Positions 11,880 through 22,253 of a stretch of 64,000 bases of DNA are shown one piece after another. Origin of the DNA: Siderastrea siderea. Its lineage: Eukaryota > Cnidaria > Anthozoa > Scleractinia > Rhizangiidae. Under the pieces are notes generated by a model. That model saw nothing but the letters and a program-made list of their open reading frames with translations. It was not told the origin of the DNA and searched no databases. Position 1 is the first letter of the stretch, and each line of letters opens with the position of its first letter. Position numbers and translations under genes: made by a program. The DNA is taken from contig OZ034967.1 in the NCBI GenBank assembly GCA_964030785.1, forward strand, positions 48,116,533 through 48,180,532, given 5' to 3'.

Positions 11880-12440
11880 ACCTTCAGTCACCCAGCGACT
11901 AAATTTTATACTTTCCACCTTCTAAAAGCATTAACACCACTGGCAAGCCACCGAGCTACTAAAATATATACACTCCTCGTTCTTTAAACACTCAATCTAA
12001 CTGATGAGCTATCGAGCCGCCAAGTCACTCAATAAGATATCTTTCTCGTTCGTTAACACTTAAGTGACTGGCGAGCCGCCAAGCCACTAAATTGTATACC
12101 TCCCTCGTTCTTTAAACACTCAACGCAACTGATGAGCCATTGAGCCACTCATTAATATACCTCACTCGTTCTTTAAGCACTTAAGTGACTGACAAGCTGC
12201 CGAGCCACTAAATTATGTACCTTATATACTTGTTCTTTAAACACTCAATATGACTGACGAGCTGTCGAGGTGCCAAGCCACTCAGTGATATGCCTCACTC
12301 GTTCTTTAAACACTCAAGGCAACTGGCAAGCAGTTAAGCCACCGAGCCACTCAGTAATATACGTCACTTGTTCTTGAAACACTCAAGGCCACTGGCCAGC
12401 TGTCGAGCCACCATCACCCGTTCTTTAAACACTCAGGCCA
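11880..12440. repeat. degenerate minisatellite, about 8 units of 50-70 bp
   Basis: The phrase CGTTCTTTAAACACTCAA or a close variant starts at about 11978, 12049, 12107, 12168, 12232, 12300, 12371 and 12420. Between copies runs a variable stretch with ACTGRCRAGC, GAGCCACT and AATATACCTCACT. Unit length varies between about 49 and 71 bp because of insertions and deletions. A weaker leading copy begins near 11880. The units stay recognisable but are all different, so the array is old or under relaxed homogenisation. Confidence 0.8.
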
Positions 12441-13498
12441 ATGCCTGTCTTCATTGGGTGCTTTCTTGGCTTTTGTTGACATTTACTGATTGTGCCAGCT
12501 CTCGTGGGAGATACCACAGAATTCAGTCTGTTCTGTTTTGGATTCATTATCAGTAGAAATAGACTGCAAATTGGTCATGATAAGATAATCTTGTGATTAT
12601 TTCTGATTGAATTTGGCTCTTTTAAAAATTCCCTTTTTTACAGATGTGTTCTGATATTTTGACAAAACGATGTTCTGTGGTACTGAGGAACAGCTTTTAA
12701 TTACAAACTTGTGTACTCTACATCTTAAAGCAGTCAAAGTCCAACCTGGACCTGGGTACGAAGTAATGGTGGACAGACGTCTTTCTCTTGCTCTGTAATG
12801 TGAACGGTGAGAGAAGCCAAATTTAATGTCTGAACGAAGCGTCAGATAAGCTGGAACTTCAAGCTCATTGTCTCAGTTCCAGCCATCACCTAAAAAGAAT
12901 TGCTTTCACTTTAGTAGCGATGAGAAGGAAGCAGGCGAGGAGCGTGAATCTCTCAAACAAATTCTGGACAAACTGTTCATCTTGGAAGAAAGAATGGAGA
13001 AGCAATTTGGCAGGTGTGTGCTGATTATGACTTATGACATCTTTTAAAATACCTAGGACTTGTCCAATGGAGAAGACATGTCCTGAATCACAAAACATAC
13101 GCTGGAGTCATGATTGTACAGGATTTCACCTCATTCGGAAGCCATTTATGTGCCAACTGGAAACAATCTTTACCAGTCCTTTTCTGCTTCATGCTCGATT
13201 GGTACCCAGACTCCATCAAACGTAGAAACCGAATAATGGAAAGTTTGAATTGCATGTTTGCATCTTTGAACCAAGGAATTGTGAGCTGCAAAGGCACGGC
13301 TTCTCGACAATTGAATCGCTCCTGCTTCAATTGAGATTCGCCTTGTCTTCATGTTTTGACAAGTAGTCCGTGTCTTCAAATCACAACAGTTGCATAGTCA
13401 ACATGATAACGGTAAGTTTCAATCAAAGGGTTCGACAACTCATCCAAAGGATTGGATCAAAGGAATTGCACAATCTCGACAAAATTGACATGTGTTGA
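12441..13498. other. no recognisable gene
   Basis: Several short overlapping open frames on both strands lie at about 13030-13380, but none shows a recognisable motif. The last 130 bp or so may be the ragged 5' edge of the LINE that follows: one frame reads RQLIQRIGSKELHNL before a TGA at 13496-13498. Confidence 0.4.
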
Positions 13499-15574
13499 TC
13501 GAAGCGATCTCCATGGATTACCAGAGAATTATTGTGTAAAATCAGAAAACGAGATTTCCTTAAAAAGAAGGCAATCTCCTCCAATAACTCGGCTACATGG
13601 GATCAATTTAAGCGTGCTAGAAACCAGGCAAATAACGCAATTAAGCTCGCAAAGAAACGCTATGTTTCTGACAATCTGAAAGCCAACAAAGGTAACTCGC
13701 GCAAAACATGGAAAGTTATTAACGAGCTAACTTCACGTAACAGTGGTAAGTCGGCTAATATTTTGGAGATCAAAGCAGATAATAGAATAGTAAGTAGCCC
13801 GATGGACATAGCGGAAGCTATTAAAGAACATTTCTCAAACGTTGCGCAAGTATTAGCCCAAGATATCCCTGTTGTCGATGTAAATCCCGAGTCTTACCTG
13901 GAGCCAACTGATAGTTTGTTTTCTCTGCAAATTCCGAGTGTAAATACTGTTTTTAGCTTTTTGTCGAAAATTGATGAAAAGAAAGCCACTGGTCTTGATA
14001 GGATTCCGAGTAATTTGTTAAAAATGGCTGCTAGTATCGTCGCACCTTCTCTTACCTCCATTTTCTCAAAGTCTATTCTCACGGGGATATATCCAAACGA
14101 CTGGAAAGCGGCCAAAGTAACTCCACTTTTCAAAAAGGGCTTAAAATCGGATCCTAACAATTATAGGCCAATATCTGTAATCCCAGTAGTTTCGAAAGTC
14201 TTGGAAAAAATTGTTTACAATCAATTTTACCATTATCTAGATGGCAATAAATTGTTATTAGGTTGCCAATCCGGGTTCCGTTCCCTACATAGTACGCTCA
14301 CGGCTTTGCTTGAGGCAACAGATGCTTGGTCAGTAAACATCGACAATGACCTTCTAAATGGCGTTGTCTTTATTGACCTTACTAAGGCATTCGACACCAT
14401 TGATCATGAGATTATCTTGCGTAAGATGTCATACTTGGGTGTCGATCAGGCAGCTATAAAGTGGTTCTCATCGTACTTAAGTGGCCGAACCCAAAGATGT
14501 AGTGTCAACGGCAAACTATCAACTGCTCGTACCCTCAGCTGCGGCGTGCCTCAGGGCAGCATATTGGGTCCTTTGCTATTTTTAATTTACATTAATGATC
14601 TCCCGAACTCCCTGCAGAACGCTGTACCAAGAATGTTTGCCGATGATACCAATCTTACGTTATCTGTTAAGACGTTAACAGAGCTTAAGCTGGCTTTAGC
14701 CCCTGAATTAAATAACCTTAGTTGTTGGCTGAAAGCTAACAGGCTCAGTTTAAATGTTGCCAAAACAGAGTTAATGATTATTGGATCAAGGCAAAGACTA
14801 TCTGCTTAATGTGACGACGTAGAAATCAGAATTGATGACCAAATTATCGAGAGAGTTGATCATACTAAATCTTTGGGTCTTTTCATTGATGCTCATCTCT
14901 CTTGGTGTAAACACGTTGAAGAGATTTGCAAGAAAGTCTCTTCGGCTATAGGTGCCCTTAAACGAGTGCGGCCCTTTATATCGAAAGAAACTGCAATTCA
15001 AATTTACAACGCTTTAATTATACCACATTTTGATTACTGCAGCCCTGTCTGGGACTGTTTGAGTGGTTACTTGAGTGAAAAGCTCCAAAAATTACAGAAT
15101 CGTGCAGCCAGAGTTATTTCTAAATCACCCTTTGATACAAGCTCAAACCACCTTTTATCCACCCTCGACTGGGAGAGGCTATTTCTTCGACGAAAGAAAC
15201 AGAAAGCCTTGATGATGTTTAAAACTATGAATGGACTTGCCCCAGATTATCTTCAAAGTCTTTTCTCTCAGCGTCACTCTGTTTATAACTTGAGAGACTC
15301 TGAGGGAAAGCTGACGCTACCCAAACCAAACACCAACTATTTGAAACGGAGCTTCTCTTACAGCGGGGCTATGTTATGGAATAACTTGCCCAAATGCCTA
15401 AAAAATGCTGTATCTGTTAATTTTAAGCAAATTATTAAGAAGATAGCTGATATATCAGATTCCCACACGGCAATCATGTAAAGCAGTTGTAATTAGTTTT
15501 AGTTATTTACTTAATTAACTGATGATTTTCCGTGTTTAAATAACGTTTTACTACTACTACTACTACTACTACTA
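13499..15574 (+). mobile_element. 5'-truncated non-LTR retrotransposon (jockey/CR1-like reverse transcriptase)
   Basis: A nearly continuous frame (SKRSPWITRELLCKIRKRD onward) covers the reverse transcriptase: KKATGLDRIPSNLL, NYRPISVIP, VVFIDLTKAFDTIDH, CGVPQGSILGPLLF and MFADDTN, the catalytic FADD box. A thumb and C-terminal region follows, with SPVWDCLSGYLSEKLQKLQN and LDWERLFLRRKKQKAL, ending at 15481. There is one in-frame TAA, at 14807-14809, in about 660 codons. The endonuclease half is missing, as expected from incomplete reverse transcription. A short 3' UTR ends in (ACT)n at about 15549-15574, the usual simple-repeat tail. The near-intact frame suggests a fairly young copy. Confidence 0.85.
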
Positions 15575-15755
15575 GTTCATATACATGACTACTGTTTGGT
15601 TTCAAAGATTGAACGTTTGGATTGAAAGACTGCCTGTTTGAATGAAAGGATCTGGTGTTAGACTTAAGAACTGCAAGTATTAATTGCAAAATAGAATGTT
15701 TCAATTGAAGGTTTGGATTTAAAGACATGTTTGAATTTTGGCGGGGTTGGATACC
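15575..15755. other. no gene seen
   Basis: Short spacer between the LINE tail and the Mutator-like fragment. It has several TGAATG/TTTGAATG-like words but nothing that can be called. Confidence 0.4.
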
Positions 15756-16585
15756 CATAGGCTAGCGATGGCGACAGCAAAGCCTTCAATGCAGTAGAGA
15801 ATACCTATGGTGACAACTGCAAAGTTATTACTTTAGACTGCATTGGCCATGTTTAAAAACGTATGCAAAAACATCTCAACTTGATGGCAAGAACAAAGGG
15901 AAAATTGGCTGATGGAAAGCCCACTGGAGGCAGTGGTCGTCTCTCAGATGAGAAGATAAACAGACAGAACACTCTGACCACAGCAAATCCTTTGGACAGG
16001 GAGGTTAATATGGCAGTCTCCTCCATGAAAAAGAACATCATTGCCATATTAAACCACTCTGTTAAAGCCAAAGATCCAGCAAAGCAGCATAGATTTTTTC
16101 CTGTTGGTGAAAGCCCTTGGTGCAAGTGGCAACAAGATCAAGCCTCTGGAACCTCCACTTACAAAGTTGATGACTGTCTGCCTCAAATTTTTCTTGAACC
16201 GCTGCGCCCTTACATTTGTAACATTAAGCGAAACTAAGCTTCTTGAAAGATGTTTTTGTGGCACCACACAGAACCGGAATGAATGTATCAATTCATTGGT
16301 TTGGGCTTGGTGTCCAAAACAAACACCATGGGGTAAGGGTCATCCGCTGTTCGGTGGCATCTGCAGTTTTGCATTTTCATGGTGGAGCAGCCAGTAGGGA
16401 GAAAATGATGCAAAGGCTTTCCATACCAGCTGGCAAATTTACCAGAAGAGCTTCACTTATTCGGGACAACAAGCAAATAGAGAAGTCAGACCTTCAGGCC
16501 AGCAACACAGAACAGAAGCATCGTCAAGTAGAACAGCTGAGAGGCACTCGTAGAGAGAAGGCTCTACACGATGCAGAGGTGTGAC
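15756..16585 (+). pseudogene. Mutator-like transposase domain fragment, frameshifted
   Basis: The fragment starts with SDGDSKAFNAVENTYGDN, where the GDGDSKAF-type block carries a catalytic Asp of the cnidarian Mutator-like transposase family. It continues LDCIGHV-stop-KRMQ, LADGKPTGGSGRLSD, FFPVGESPWCKWQQD and CLPQIFLEPLRPY. The frame is then lost near 16210-16240 and resumes as LLERCFCGTTQNRNECINS and LVWAWCPKQT. It shifts again near 16330 to VASAVLHFHGGAASREK and ends at 16585. The N-terminal half and any terminal repeats are not visible. With at least one stop and two frameshifts it cannot encode a working enzyme. Confidence 0.7.
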
Positions 16586-18169
16586 CTATGAATAGGGAGT
16601 GTTTTAAGCTTCCTCTGTTGGACTTACAGTTGTTTTCGTTCAAGTTAAGGACTTTTAGTACCTTGATTCTGTGTTACTGACTTAAGAAATTATTTCTGAA
16701 CTTTAAATGTGGAATTCCTAAATCATGCATTTTAAACCTTTGAGAAATATCTCAGGATGAATTAATTCAATTAATCTGAAATTTTCAGGGCTGTTTCTTT
16801 CATTGAGCTGAGTAGGATGAGCAGACAGTTTATCCATACCTTGATTTTTAGGCAAGTTATTGAAAAATATCTCACCAAAAAATCTTGGTGAACTTTAAGC
16901 TGGCAGTGACTCTCCCTATTATTTTAGTGCCTCCCAAAAGTCCTCTGCTCATCCAAGAGAGAGAACGCTGTACTTTGTTTTGAGACTAAAATCACTTGAT
17001 TCCATCAAGCAGTTATCTCTTTTCAAGTACACCTAGGGTCATAAAATTACAAAATAGTTTCGGTCAAACTAATTGTTATTTTCAAGATCTGTGTTTCCTA
17101 AGCTTTCTTCTAATATATAGGTTTGTATCGTTCCAAATTACAGTTGTGAAATTACAATTGTTTGAGAAAGTCTCCATTTTCGTGTTTACCCACCTTAATC
17201 CTAAAAATGTATGTAGGTCACAATGAATGAATACCGCACAGATACCTGTTGGCTAGTGTACATGTATTGGAGTCTATTCTTTGGCATTATGGCCATCGTT
17301 TTTTTCCATTTGTTATGTTCCACAAGTCAGCGTGCACCAACACTTGGTAGATTTTATACAGACTTAAATACTGCAAAGAGTGTTTTTAAAATAGGAGTGA
17401 AGGAATAGCTGCACTAAATTTAAAGGAATATTGCACATGCGTGCATAGTCACGTGATTAATGACATCATCACCCTAACATTGATATGAGGGATAACTTTC
17501 ATGCAGATGTAAATATCGCCTGGCACAGCATCCTCTTTGACCACAAGTTAACTAAGTTATTTAGAATTGAAAATTTTTCAGGCGCAATTATCATAACATA
17601 AAGGGCAAAATTATTGATTGCTGATTGGTTGAGAGAGGGTATTTTTCTTGATTTTCTTTCTAACGAGGGCAACATTACTTACTCCTGATTGACCAAGTGC
17701 AAAAATTACTTGCCTTTGATTGGCTGAGCACAACAGCGTGTCATTTGCATTTTGTAAGCATCTTGAAAAGAATAAGAGACTTTGAGTTGTTCAACACAAG
17801 GACAAGGATTACTCCAGAATTTGACATTTAACCTGGTTGGTTGGTAAAAATGGTATGGAAATCGGGTGATAGCTTAAAGAGAAGTTCCAAAATGTGAACC
17901 TGGACTTTTTTTGAGAAATAGAAAATGGTTATTTGTTTGAAAACATTGGAGTGACTGTCCTGTTGTGGTTGATAATTTATTCTAGCAAGAGGAAGCTTTG
18001 CAACTCAAGTGAATAAAATTAACTTGCTTTGAGTTTAAATTGTGTTTTGTCAATAAACTACAATTGTATCTCTTGAGATGTACAAATGCATAATAGCAGA
18101 GCCCGCATGCTAGTGTGCCAGGGGAGCACCATTGCCAAGCAAATTTGGTAACCTATCAATCCAAGAAAT
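16586..18169. other. no recognisable gene
   Basis: No motif or long frame is convincing. Between about 17600 and 17740 the words TGATTGGTTGAG, TGATTGACCAAG and TGATTGGCTGAG recur at roughly 50-bp spacing, perhaps a decayed repeat. The last part may include upstream flank of the L1-like element. Confidence 0.4.
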
Positions 18170-18273
18170 CTTGGACTGGCGCGACCGCAATGGCGGACAG
18201 ACGTGTCCTTTGATAGTGAACGAAAAGTGAGGGAAGGCTCTCGCCGCTCCAGTCTAGTCAAGAGCTTTCGTAA

Positions 18274-19131
18274 ATGACTAAACACAAACGCGAAGAGCGA
18301 GGATCTAGCTCAAGCTCCCCAGATTCTCCTTTAGAACTGAAGGCCAAAACCACTGAAACCCTGGCGGAGCAAGATTTCGAGGACAAAGCGATAGGAGATC
18401 TGATACGCCACCTTAATGAGAACATGGACAACAACTTCGCCAAACTTCATGAGGAATTGAGCTACTTACGAGCAGAGATGAAAGTCGAAAATGTGTGGGC
18501 GACCATCAATGACATGAAGGAAGAGTCTGCCGCACTAAAAGCTGTTAAAAGCTTTCAGGAGAAGGAAATCCAGAGTTTGCAACAAGAACTTACAAACGTC
18601 AGCAAAGATCTTGTCAAGACCAAGGCAGAATTGAAAGAAGAGAGGGAGATCATTGAGTTAGAGGATTACACAAGAAGAGAAAACCTCAAATTTAATAACA
18701 TTCCAGAAGCAAGGGAGAAAGATTAAAATTCACCACCTAAACAAGTTGTATGCGACATTCTTCAGAAGGAGATGAATCTCGACCCCTCGAAGATTCGTTT
18801 TCAGGCAGTCCACCAGATTGGAAAGCAAAAGGAAAACAAGAATAGACCCATTATTGCCCGGTTCGTCTGTAGAGTGGACAGAGATCTTGTCTTTAGCAGA
18901 AAGAAGGCACTTCAAGAGAGCAAGAGGTTTAAAGATGCTTACGTAACTGCTGACTATGCCCGAGCTATTCAAGTAGGACGAAGAAGGCGGATCAAAGCGA
19001 TGTATGCGGCTAGAGGAAAAGGTCACGAAGCAAAAGTAGTCGGTCGATGGCTACATATTGGGGAGGAGAAATACAACTCAGAGAACATTCCTGAGGAACT
19101 AATGGATGAACGAAATGATAAGAGTGGCTGA
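18274..19131 (+). pseudogene. L1-like ORF1 protein (coiled coil plus RRM-like domain), one stop
   Basis: The frame begins MTKHKREERGSSSSS and has a serine-rich N-terminus. A long heptad-rich coiled coil follows (LNENMDNNFAKLHEEL through KTKAELKEEREI). Then comes the conserved L1 ORF1 block EDYTRRENLKFNNIPE and a basic C-terminal half (RRRRIKAMYAARGKGHEAK) ending at 19131. A single TAA at 18724-18726 falls just after the RREN block, and the frame then stays open to the end. ORF1 proteins trimerise through the coiled coil and bind the element's RNA. The ATG at 18274 was chosen because it follows a GC-rich untranslated leader and opens the only long frame. Confidence 0.78.
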
Positions 19132-19489
19132 CCATCTTAGCCCAATTAAACTATGACAGCATCTCTTTATTTTTGTGGTGGACAAACTTCATTCAAAGTT
19201 TAGAAAAGGTTAGTACCTCACAACTTCATCGAAAAACACTCACATGCCCTCAAATTACCATTTTTACGTCTGTTTTTTGCAATTGGTGTTTTTGTTTTTG
19301 TCGTTTTTCGGTCTACATAATAATATTTGTTTCAGATATAGTTATTGCTCTCATCGTTAAGTATATTTCTCTTGTTAGTACTGAATTTTTCTCTTTTGTT
19401 TCTGTTCAAAACATTCATCTGTCCTGCTGGGTGTTACTGGAATGCTTCTTCTCGTATATCTACACGCCCTTGTTTATTCATCACCTACT

Positions 19490-19742
19490 AATCAACACTT
19501 CTACCCCAATTGACGAATTGGTTATTTGTTCTCTGAATGGGAGGGGCCTCTCAAACACCTTGAAAAGATGCGAAACCTTTCAATGGCTTAGAATGAAAAA
19601 TTCTCAATCTTTTTTTTACAAGAAGTCCACTGCACCAAAGAGAAGGAACCCTTGTGGTCTTCAGAATGGGGATCCTCAGCCTTCTTTAGCAGCCTATCAA
19701 GTGCTAGTGCATGAGTGTGTATATTGTTTAACAATAATTTTG
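19490..19742 (+). pseudogene. L1-like ORF2, segment 1: start of AP endonuclease
   Basis: IDELVICSLNGRGLSNTLKR is the first strand of an L1 endonuclease. After a frameshift in the T-run at about 19608-19615, LQEVHCTKEKEPLWSSEWG carries the catalytic Glu of the QEVH motif. The segment continues FFSSLSSASA, a stop, then VCILFNNNF, and is cut by the tail of a minus-strand LINE at about 19743. Confidence 0.72.
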
Positions 19743-21228
19743 AGTTAATAATAATAATAATAATGGTTTAATAACACTCCAAAAATTAATTGGCTCTTCT
19801 ATGTTACATAAATATCTAAAAATTGTAATATATACATTACTATTACTATAATGTAGAAGCTACTAAGATAAATTAATATGTGGAAAAAAACAATTACAGC
19901 ATCGTATTAAAAAAAAAAAAAAAAAAACTATTGTTCAGTCAGTCTATTTACAGCATTCGAAACATAGTGTGCTTTAGACAAGCGGCGAAATTCATGATTG
20001 TCCTTGCTAGATCTAACTGTGGATGGCAAAGTGTTAAAAACCCTTGAAGCATGGTATTTAAAGGTGCCGGGGACATGGGACGAATTTAATGTAAATTCTC
20101 TGCTTGAGCGGAGCAGCCTAGGGGGGACATATTGTTCAAGTCGCAAATGTTCTGGCCAGAGGTTGTTAGTTACTGCCTGATAAGCAGCATTTGCCAGATG
20201 ATAATCCTGCCTCTCTTTAATTGGAAGCCAACCTAATTTTATAATGTCTTGTAAATCAGCAAACTTCTTACAAACAAACCCTGCAGCGACAAGCTGTACA
20301 CGCTGTAAGCGCTTAACTAAATACTCATGAGTTGGATAAATTACAATGTTGTTGTAGTCAAGTTTTGATAATACAAGAGATTCGGCTAATTGTTTTCTCA
20401 CATTAAAAGGGGCGATGTTCTTTAGTTTTTTCAGTACTGATAGTGTAGCATAACAGCTAGATATTTTTGCGTTGATATCATCGTTCCACCTTAGACTCTG
20501 ATGGAGCTCAGTCCCAAGGAGTTTTGCTGAGGAGACCCTCTCCAGAGGCTTGGCGTCGACAGTCAGGTTTACTTGATAGTCCTGCAGACCATGCACACGG
20601 GCGAGCTGTGGAGTGGAGAGGAGCATCACCTTGGTCTTGGTTGGATTCAGCGCTAGATTGCTCTCACTTGACCATCTCGATAAGTGATCGAGCGCTTCCT
20701 GTAGGCGTCCCTCACATTCCTTGATGTGCGCAGGCTTGTCCGTGGTGTAGAATGTTGTATCGTCCGCATATTGGCGACATTTAACAGTGTCACCAAGACG
20801 CTCTGATAGGTCATTAACGTACAAGTTAAACAATACTGGCCCGAGCACGCTGCCCTGGGGTACTCCAAACGTCACATCGACCAGGCTAGAGGCTTTATCG
20901 TCTACTTGAACAAATTGCCTGCGACCCGTCAGATAGCTTACAATCCAAATCAAAAAGGACTTTGAGAAGCCGAGGACGTGTAGTTTCTTTAACACGGTTT
21001 CAAAAGCAACCGTGTCGAACGCCTTTGAGAAATCCGCGAGTACCGCCATCGAGACCTCACCGCGCTTCTGGGCACATACTATATCGTCCTTCATGGCAAG
21101 AAGGGTGGTGGTGGTGCTATGCCCTTTGCGGTAGGCGCCCACAGTGTCCTTTAGTACTCGAGTAGGACCACAGTATACAAATTGTTCCATCTGGCCTAGC
21201 ACTAGGCTCGAAGTCACGAGACAATTTT
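19743..21228 (-). mobile_element. 5'-truncated non-LTR retrotransposon on the minus strand (CR1/jockey-like RT)
   Basis: Read on the minus strand, this holds a reverse transcriptase open over some 430 codons: GAYRKGHSTTTTLLAMKDDI, VLADFSKAFDTV, TFGVPQGSVLGPVLFNLYV and the catalytic CRQYADDTTFY. Thumb and C-terminal segments follow (LSKLDYNNIVIYP, KLGWLPIKERQDYHL, FNTLPSTVR), with the stop at 19928. The 3' UTR holds a run of about 18 T (A on the plus strand at 19909-19927) and ends in (TTA)n at about 19745-19764. On the plus strand its right edge lies near 21228, where the L1 endonuclease frame resumes (GGRFIIIDIKIENKI). The open frame continues into antisense L1 sequence, so its first 30 or so codons are not part of this element. 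No frame break is visible within it. Confidence 0.82.
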
Positions 21229-21538
21229 TCGATCCAGGTGGAAGATTTATTATAATTGACATAAAAATAGAAAATAAGATCATAACTTTAGTAAACATCT
21301 GCACCAAACAATGACAATCCCGCCTTTTTCAACAAGGTTCTCAGTCACCTCCTTTCTTTGGATTGTGAAGAGATAGTTTTGGGAGGTGATTTCAACTTAG
21401 TACTGGATGTTCAAAAAGATAAAAAAGGAGGAAACCCAGCGACGCATAAAAATTCATTGAAAGAAGTAGAGAACATAGTGAATTCGCTGGACTTGATAGA
21501 CGTATGGCATGTTTTTAACTCAGATGCCACAAGATTTA
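21229..21538 (+). pseudogene. L1-like ORF2, segment 2: endonuclease GGDFN block
   Basis: GGRFIIIDIKIENKIITLVN resumes the endonuclease after the minus-strand LINE. A small frame disturbance follows, then NPAFFNKVLSHLLSL and EEIVLGGDFNLVLDVQKD, the Asp-x-Asn motif. It runs to NSDATRFT, where the CACTA element interrupts it. The last three bases, TTA (21536-21538), are the left copy of the CACTA target duplication. Confidence 0.78.
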
Positions 21539-21568
21539 CACTGGAAAAATTGACCAGTTTTCCACACA
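21539..21568 (+). repeat. CACTA left terminal inverted repeat
   Basis: Thirty bases, beginning CACTGGAAAAATTGACC and ending TTTTCCACACA, match the inverse of 32542-32571 at 29 of 30 positions (G versus T at position 14). TTTTCCACA, the recurring subterminal word, is already present inside the terminal repeat. Confidence 0.92.
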
Positions 21569-22200
21569 GGATTTGTTGTGGTTTACCAATGGATTTTAAA
21601 AAATCCACAAGACATTAAAAACCAAACATGGATTCTCTATGGATTTTGTATGGATATTTCTCCACAGGTTTTGATATCCATACAAAAACCATATATGGTT
21701 AGCAATTTCCCTTGTTTACTTTGGAAATTCCAATAACCATGTGTGATTTGGAAGTTTTCCACATGTGGATTGTGTTGCATTATCCACACATGGTTTCAGA
21801 AATTTCCATGTTTATTTGGGTTTTCAAGTTTTCCACATGGTGACATATTCTCCAAACTGGGATTTTTATTCATTAACCAATGATGGTATAAGAATTATCC
21901 AGATTAACTTTGGTCTTCAAGTTTTCCACAATTTTTCTTATATGTATATAAAAGATTCCAAAGTAGGATAATTATATGTTAACCACATAAGGTATTTTAT
22001 TATCCGAGATAACTTTGGATTTTACATTATCCATAAAACTTCAACTGGAAAATTACATTTTCCAAAACTGGACAATCTAAACCTCTTAAGGAATTTGCAT
22101 TATCACAGTTTACTTTGGATTTTAAGTTCTCCACAATAATTATTGAGTTTACAGATAAAATATTGCACAATTGGACAATTATTAATCAACCACCTAAGGT
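21569..22200. promoter_or_regulatory. CACTA left subterminal repeat zone
   Basis: A non-coding zone rich in variants of TTTTCCACA and CCATGTGG, for example at about 21755-21763 (TTTTCCACATGTGG), 21780-21791 (ATCCACACATGG), 21829-21840 (TTTTCCACATGG), 21922-21930 (TTTTCCACA) and 22120-22130. AAACCATATATGG and ACCATGTGTG belong to the same set. In plant En/Spm, short subterminal repeats of this kind bind TnpA and are needed in cis for excision. A similar role here is inference. Confidence 0.7.
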
Positions 22201-22253
22201 ATCAGAATAAAGCTTGTTTACAAATTCATGGGTTGCAAAGTCCAATTTCCTAA

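Noticed and set aside
13034..13380. Overlapping frames on both strands before the LINE
   Set aside because: Four frames of 60-80 codons overlap in the same stretch with no motif and no consistent splice signals.
15507..15758. Minus-strand frame with a poly-Val stretch
   Set aside because: The valines come from the (ACT)n LINE tail; not a gene. The poly-Val frame at 10197-10619 (minus) comes from (CAA)n in the same way.
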